From: Mactra quadrangularis
Lineage: Eukaryota > Mollusca > Bivalvia > Venerida > Mactridae
NCBI GenBank assembly: GCA_025267735.1
Contig: CM046303.1
Coordinates: 55,321,403 to 55,385,402 of the forward strand
Direction: 5' to 3'
Length of the DNA: 64,000 nucleotides
Below, piece after piece: positions 58,097-64,000 of the stretch; within the stretch, counting starts at the first letter, position 1, and every line of letters begins with the position of its first letter. The translations under genes and the position numbers were made by a program. The notes below the pieces were generated by a model, which was not told the DNA's origin, did no database searches, and was given only the letters and a program-made list of their open reading frames with translations.

Positions 58097-61000
58097 GTAA
58101 GTAATATATTGTATGTTATCTCAGTTTATGGCTATTTCTCCCAATTTAGTGCGTGTCCCCTTGAATTCTGCCTTTGATTTGACTTTCAACTATTCATTCT
58201 ATTTTCTATTGCAATGCTCTCATCATTCTTTGTAACATTGTGTTTTTCTTAGAATGTCTATTGCTTCAAATCTATCCGTGGCTGACTAATGTTTCTTTGC
58301 TCTATTGATCCATATCAGTTCATAACTTCCATTTGAATAAACAAATCGCATCCCAAGATGTTATTCACTTATTGAATGGCATATCTATAGACTAAAGCTT
58401 ACAGTACCTGAGGGTCCTTTGGCTTTATCAAACTTGTTAGGTACAATTTATCGTATGACCCTCTTACTAATGCCTAAGTATGCTTGCCATGAAATTTTTG
58501 GTATTATTATCTGCAATTTTGACGCACTTTGTCTGCATCTAACAAGTACAAATTTTAAATGGAAGTTACAGAAAGGTAATCATAGTAAATTTTCTAGCAG
58601 AATATAGTATGTATAACTTAAAAACTTAAACACTGGGTGGTCTTAAGGTATGTTGGTCGGCCACCCTCATAAATTAGACTGACATTTCGGGTGAGCTCAG
58701 ATCAGGGTAGGAATCACTACCAGGGCTTTGTTATAACCCGGGCTTCAAAAGTGGATAAGAAATATCACTTGTATTTTATTTTTATCATATTGTTGAGATT
58801 TTCAGCTTTCTGGCGGTACATAACATTGTATGCCTTGATAAAAGGTAAAGTCAGTGTACTTGATAATCCTTTAAAAAAATAGCATTTTTTAGCAATTTCA
58901 ATGTTGCAGCCAATTTTTACTATTTTTTAGAAAGAAATGTAAGAAAGCCAAGAAAGTGTGTAAAAGTAATGTTAAGATTTCTGGAAAAATGAAGGTTCTA
59001 TGAAATAAATACTTTTTACCGTATTTAAATCGGGCAAAAATTGTGGCAATTATACAGCATAGTATAAATGTATTTATCGTTATGTTTTGCTATATTTTGT
59101 CCAATATGAATAAAACATGATGAACTGTACTTAAAACAAGACAAGCATCCACTTTTCAATTAGATTACTACAAAACATCAATGTAGTTGTGAAAAAATAT
59201 AAGTGGTTTCGTCAAAAGTTTGGTTCATTTTATTTTAATCAAACCTGTAATGCAGTGATTTTTTTGGTAGAGTCCGTATACCAACTTTCAACATGATACA
59301 GACGTAACAATTGCCATTTATATCAAATGATTCTTTCATTATCTATTACATAATGATGAAAAATAAACAGAAACATGATTTACAGCAGTTGCAGAAAGCT
59401 TGGGGGAAAAATTTTAGAGCGCAAAACTTTGTCCGTAGACCGTAGAGTCCGTAGACCTATTATTTCAGGACCTATAAAACTAGTTAATAACACTTATATA
59501 ACAATTCTTTTTATTTAATTTGATAAATCTTTTCTAAAATATTAAGTTTTAACTTTATATTTGTAACTGTTTCAAGTGATATTTGATTTTTATAATTATG
59601 TGTCATTGTTTACACGAAAAATCAGTAATAGATACATTTGATGTACGCTTAAAGTGCCAATAGTATGAACAAAAATGTTTATAGTATACTTATTTTACAT
59701 CCCAATATAAATTAAAACTATAGGGATACAAAATAGATAATTAATGGATGGTTTATGTGCTTATAAATGAAGATAGTAAAAAGGTCTACGGACTCTACAT
59801 AAACTTGATTTCTGCATTTTATCTTTATTTATAAGCATATGTTTAGTTTGATGCCAAAACATAGAAAACAATGTTGGTTGATCAAAGTCTTTAACCATTG
59901 TCATAGCAACTGGTATTCCTTTTTTCTCAGTAATTTTCAGATAGATTAGGATGATTTTTTCTCAAAATTGACTATTTTGTGACTTCCAGACCCTATTCTT
60001 GTAAGTGATCACCATTCAAAATACATCTGTAAATGTATGTACTGACTTAATAGATTATTTTAAAAGCAAGCAATCGATTCTAGTTAAGTTTATTTTAATT
60101 TTACAATTATTTGAATACCACTACCTCCAAATTTTTCATTTTTCAAGCAAAATGTATGACTAAGTGTATCACATACGCTGTAAAGCTAGTTTGCTGCATT
60201 TTTGACATTGTTAAACCATAAATAAAATTAGTGTTAGAGTTGTCCTAATAAACTTAAAAAACTTTTTGGGCTTCTCATATTTGAAAAAAGTTACTAATTA
60301 ATGAAATTTGGTTAAAAGCATTAAAAATTATGATTTTGTTCTATTAAAGTATTCAAACTTATCTTCATAAAATTAGTTATAACATAAATAAGAAATAGCA
60401 ACACTGCTTTAATATCAGCAACTATTAAAAAAACTTGTAAAAAATATAATTGTAAAAATTTAACATATAGCCAGTTTCCATGGCAACCATTTAAAAATAG
60501 ATTTTACATTAATTGTGTATTTTTAAGTGAAATGTTGATGAAAAAAAATTGATTTTCATTATCAAAAAATATTGTCTATGAAATGTGTTTCAAGAATCAA
60601 GATAACCTACATATAGTCAGATATATCTAGCCTTATCAATATGCCTGTGTTCTCATAGTATAAATTTTAATTCAGAGTTCTAGGTAGGAAACACTTTTCT
60701 TAATTAAGTAAAATAAGTTAATTCAAAGTCAAATTCATATGAACTGACAATATTGTTTGACTACTATCTGCATGTTTTTGATAGTTTATGTCTGAAATAG
60801 AGAAAAAAATTGAAATATAATTGTTTTGTCCAAAAATGATATACATTTGACACATTTCATAACCGTGTAGAGAAATCTACAGATGAGAGAAACAAACAGG
60901 CTTAAACTAAGCCAGCCGGTTCTCAGCATTAAAAGCACCAACAGAAGGGTTTTAATCAAATTCAGTTAAGTTTGGCAATTTGAGAACTTGCCATTGTAAT

Positions 61001-64000
61001 CTATGAGAGGAAACTTTAAACTGAAAGTGCTGACTTATAATTGTCTGTTAAAATTACTTGTTTGTGTCAATTTGTTTTTACATAAAATGTTTCAGATTAT
61101 GAAGTTAAAACCTGGTAAATTGGAAAATACTCAATTTGAATTTTGAATATTGCTCAATCTAATGCTATCTGGAGGAGAAAATGAGTAGTTAACTTATTTA
61201 TAAACTGATATCAATTATTATTTTCATGTCATTTAGCCATCTACCAACACCTATGAAATATAAAAGTTGAAGTTTGACCTAAACTTTGTTCATTAAATGT
61301 CATTCTAGTTATTCATTGATATTTGTAGTGTCCGTATACCAGGTTACTTTGTTGGTTTAATTGACTAAGACCCTTTTCTGTTTAAGAAGAGCAGATTTTT
61401 TAAATAATTATATAATTTGTAATTGTTGAAGATGATAATGACACCATAATATGTTAATTTTAACCACAAATGATAGTTTCAATTTGATTGTTAATATGTA
61501 TGTTATGTCAGTTTACTCAATTTTCTTTATATTGAGGATAATCCGATAAATACTTAACAGTTGAGAACTTAAAGTATTTTATTCATAAACTATAATCAAA
61601 TGACTTGCCCAAAAATGAAATAACTCACATAAAATTAATACTAAATTAAACATTTTATGAAATCTTTTCATGTACAAGATTGGTAGAGTCCGTATACTTC
61701 TAAGGTCTAAATGCAAAGCTCTAATTTATGTAAACAAAATACAATTTAGCCCTTGAAGATTTTTATTTTTCCTATCTATAATGGCCAAATTGTTTGTCTT
61801 TTGTTGAATTGTAACATTATCTTTGTTGTATATTGCATACAAAAAATTAAAAGATTCAGTGTAATTTTCATAAAAAAGCTGTGTGACTTCCATGACATAC
61901 ATTTTTTATTTTTGGAAATAATTTTTCATTCCCAAGTTATACTCATGTTTGTTACATCATGTTTCAAATTTTTAAACTGTTCCTAGTTCATAAACAATAA
62001 ATGTTTTGTGAAAAAAGCTTTGTTTTTGTTACTATTGTAGAGTCCGTATACTTAGATACCTGCCTTATGATAAATGGTGATAACTTGTTTATCTGACAAG
62101 GTATTGTAAAACCGTTTGAAAGAAATATTCCAGACACCCAATACTTTCATTGCAATACAAAATCAAAGTGATCATACAAAGTTCATTTTTTTGCAATTGT
62201 GCAACATGCTGTCCTACCCTGATCTGAGCTCACCCGATTTCCAAATGCATAATAATTTATCCTTTCAAAGCAATTTACAACTTCTTTGTCAAGACTTATT
62301 AATTCATGATCAGCCAAATCAAATAAAGATATCATTCTTTCTTAAAAAGCCTTCTTTGCTACTGTTACTGAGACCTGATGGTATGGCAGTCATTTCATTG
62401 TATATATATGTACAATTGCTTTCTAGGTTCATGAAAACATAACAATTTTGTGAAAAGCAATTTAAAAAAATGGTGATGTTTAGTAAACCACCTCCAAAAT
62501 TGCTAGACCAATGTACAATTTTGGTAGTTCGAAATTGATAGCATGATGTTCAGTAAGATGTCCCCAAGTTTACAGTAGGCAACTATTCATAACTATTAAA
62601 CCAATGTTCAATTTTGGTTGGTCAAAATTGATAAGATGTCCTTCAGTTTACAGTAGGCATCTAGTCATAACTACCAGTATTCATAGACAATTGCAGCCTA
62701 CAGCGTCAGCAAACAAGTCATTAGGGTGTTACATTTAATTTGATTGGATTGTTGTGGTGAAAAAACAGTTGTGGTGAGCAGTGGTCGAGTAGTAGGATGC
62801 ATGTTTAGGGATTGAGAGTTCCCGGGTTCAATCCCTACTAGGATCAATACTTATTTCAACTGCAGTTGTTCCCCCCCATCCAGGTGTAACTGAGTACTGT
62901 GAGGGTTCACCTGCCAGAAGGCGATTTCATTGCTCTGGAGTTATCATGCAAAATTGTAAAGTCTGCTGATCATGTATATGGAAACAGACTTTAAACCGCA
63001 CTTTAACTTTTACTGGAGAAATCTTATAAATCCAGGCATTAGTGGTTTCTGATTTCCAATATTTGCAACAAAACAAAATTACCTGTTACCACAAGAGGAC
63101 ACGATGGTTAATTTTCAAAGTAATTTTGAAGAAGTTCAAATAATTGAAAAAAGATAATTCCCCTTCCTCATGCTTAAAAGTTTAAAGTAATGTATTACCA
63201 ACTTTTTTTTAAATAGCACATCAATTTTCTCACAAGGATTTTGTCCCTAAGACCTAAGTCATCACCTGCTATACATATCTATTTTTGTTGTAGCATACCT
63301 GAAGTGCCTAGAGATACTAGGGAAACAAACCCTATCATGAGACATGATGAATTTCCCAAATTTACAGAACTCAACTCAAACAATGTTGTCAGTGGATGTG
63401 CAAAATTGTCTCAAGAATTTGAATCTAAATTTGACAAGCTCATGGAAGAGATTGCAAGTAAGTAGATGCCTGACATTTAGCTATTTAAAATTGTAGTTTG
63501 ACATTTTATCTGCTTAATTCAGATTTTATACATATAAAGGATTTTTTTGATGTCATTAATCTAAACACGTCTTATAATTTCACTCACTTACTTTTATTGC
63601 TAACTATCTTAAAAGCTAAATATCTTAATTTCAATTAAGATTTATTTTCATCAAGTTTCGCCTTATAAAGACCATCCCTAATTTACTCTAATGCAGCTGT
63701 TAGTTCAATTACTCTTGTCTTGCTGTACTAAAAAACTAACATGACTTTACCTATCAGCATATTGAACAGTTACATTTTGTCCCACAAACAAGCTGTTAAC
63801 AAAAGAGCACATGTTTTTTTGTGGGCAAAATGTATTGTTATTAAAATTTAATGTCATCCAGGTTACAATCAATACACATTGAACCATTTATTTCTTACTT
63901 ATTTTCAGCTGACCAAAAAGAAAGAAGTTTAAGTTTTGAAGAAATATTTGACTATATAGAAGAATACCTAGCCCCTCTACAATATGCTGAACATCAGGCT
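57975..64000 (+). CDS. oligopeptidase A (PrlC)-like M3 metallopeptidase, N-terminal part, probably mitochondrial
   Basis: Exons 57975-58096, 63294-63457 and 63909-64000 (exon runs off the window) join in frame to 126 codons. GT-AG borders and phases agree. The first 40 or so residues, MAASMACRKSLLNIRNLCLK and on, are basic, lack acids and resemble a mitochondrial leader. From TNPIMRHDEFPKFTELNSNN the sequence follows the N-terminal domain of bacterial oligopeptidase A (NPLL..FELPPF..I.PE.V), with LAPLQYAEHQA at the position of its LAEVDDVLGRIFSP-like helix. M3 peptidases use a zinc HExxH site to cleave short peptides, but that site lies beyond the window, so activity cannot be judged. The alternative is another M3 member such as MIPEP, less likely by N-terminal similarity. 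Confidence 0.78.
58684..62240. mobile_element. 3.5-kb TIR element with sub-terminal GAGTCCGTATAC repeats, no coding
   Basis: Element proper 58688-62236. The left end, CGGGTGAGCTCAGATCAGGG plus TAGGA, is perfectly inverted over 25 bp at 62212-62236, flanked by ATTT (58684-58687 and 62237-62240). Words GTAGAGTCCGTATAC or close variants occur near 59273, 59432, 59448, 61331, 61689 and 62043 and, inverted, near 59783. No frame longer than about 108 codons; none transposase-like. A non-autonomous DNA transposon of uncertain superfamily; a 4-bp duplication occurs in several groups. Confidence 0.78.
62775..62960 (+). mobile_element. SINE family A, copy 4
   Basis: Head GAGCAGTGGTCGAGTAGTAG, box B-like GGGTTCAATCCC, CTACTAGGATC, then GCAGTTGTTCCCCCCCATCC, GTGTAACTGAGTACTGTGAG and GGAGTTATCATGCAAAATTG. 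Same body as the other family A copies. Confidence 0.78.
63294..63457 (+). CDS. oligopeptidase A-like exon 2
   Basis: Acceptor GTTGTAG; encodes IPEVPRDTRETNPIMRHDEF and on to KLMEEIA; donor GTAAGT, leaving one base. Confidence 0.85.
63909..64000 (+). CDS. oligopeptidase A-like exon 3 (cut by window end)
   Basis: Acceptor TTTTCAG; begins TDQKERSLSFEEIFDYIEEY and is open to the last base. Confidence 0.85.

Larger units (their letters stand above)
58097..63293 (+). other. oligopeptidase intron 1 (5.2 kb)
   Basis: Contains the 3.5-kb TIR element and a SINE family A copy. Flanking DNA shows no gene. Confidence 0.7.

Noticed and set aside
62116..62442. 108-codon frame overlapping the right end of the 3.5-kb TIR element
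   Set aside because: Runs across the element boundary, low-complexity in places and no family features.

Overview
This is a window of animal nuclear DNA, AT-rich, with multi-exon genes, GT-AG introns of up to about 15.8 kb and a very dense load of transposable elements. Protein similarity places the genes in animals. The tRNA-headed SINEs with GTTAAACCCAATAAA-like tails, the Helentron-like elements carrying arrays of the TGACCTTGACCTTTGACC type and the 2A-bearing CR1-like LINE together suggest a mollusc, most likely a bivalve. No species is claimed.

Layout. 1-17 kb is almost all repeats: a 142-bp tandem array (1-922), a Helentron-like fragment, a small hAT element with exact target duplication, two Helentron-like elements (one split by a SINE), a SINE, a 69-bp minisatellite, a 2.8-kb array of about 36 hairpin-bearing 77-bp units, and two decayed LINEs, the first of which carries a 2A-like motif. 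17.1-22.2 kb holds a complete six-exon RNF181 RING-H2 ubiquitin ligase gene on the + strand, with a hAT, a small MITE and a Mutator-like MITE in its introns. 22-37.8 kb is gene-poor and holds SINEs, a hAT nested in a TA-flanked MITE and further small DNA elements. 37.88-57.84 kb (- strand) is a complete G-alpha 12/13 gene of three coding exons and 358 codons; its 15.8-kb first intron holds nested MITE/SINE, TIR and Helentron-like insertions, including a 3.8-kb element filled with 147-bp repeats. At 57.84-57.97 kb a 138-bp intergenic stretch with a perfect cAMP response element and a CCAAT box lies between G-alpha 12/13 and a divergent + strand gene, an oligopeptidase A (PrlC)-like M3 metallopeptidase with a mitochondrial-type leader. 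Only its first 126 codons are in the window; its 5.2-kb first intron contains a 3.5-kb TIR element without coding capacity.

The three genes have no obvious common pathway: ubiquitin ligation, G-alpha12/13 signalling (Rho guanine nucleotide exchange in known family members) and peptide turnover. The most notable findings are the hairpin minisatellite, the 2A-bearing LINE, the family of Helentron-like elements sharing one architecture, several nested insertions dated by exact target duplications, the 3.5-kb TIR element and the compact head-to-head promoter. I found no convincing new defence or enzyme system.
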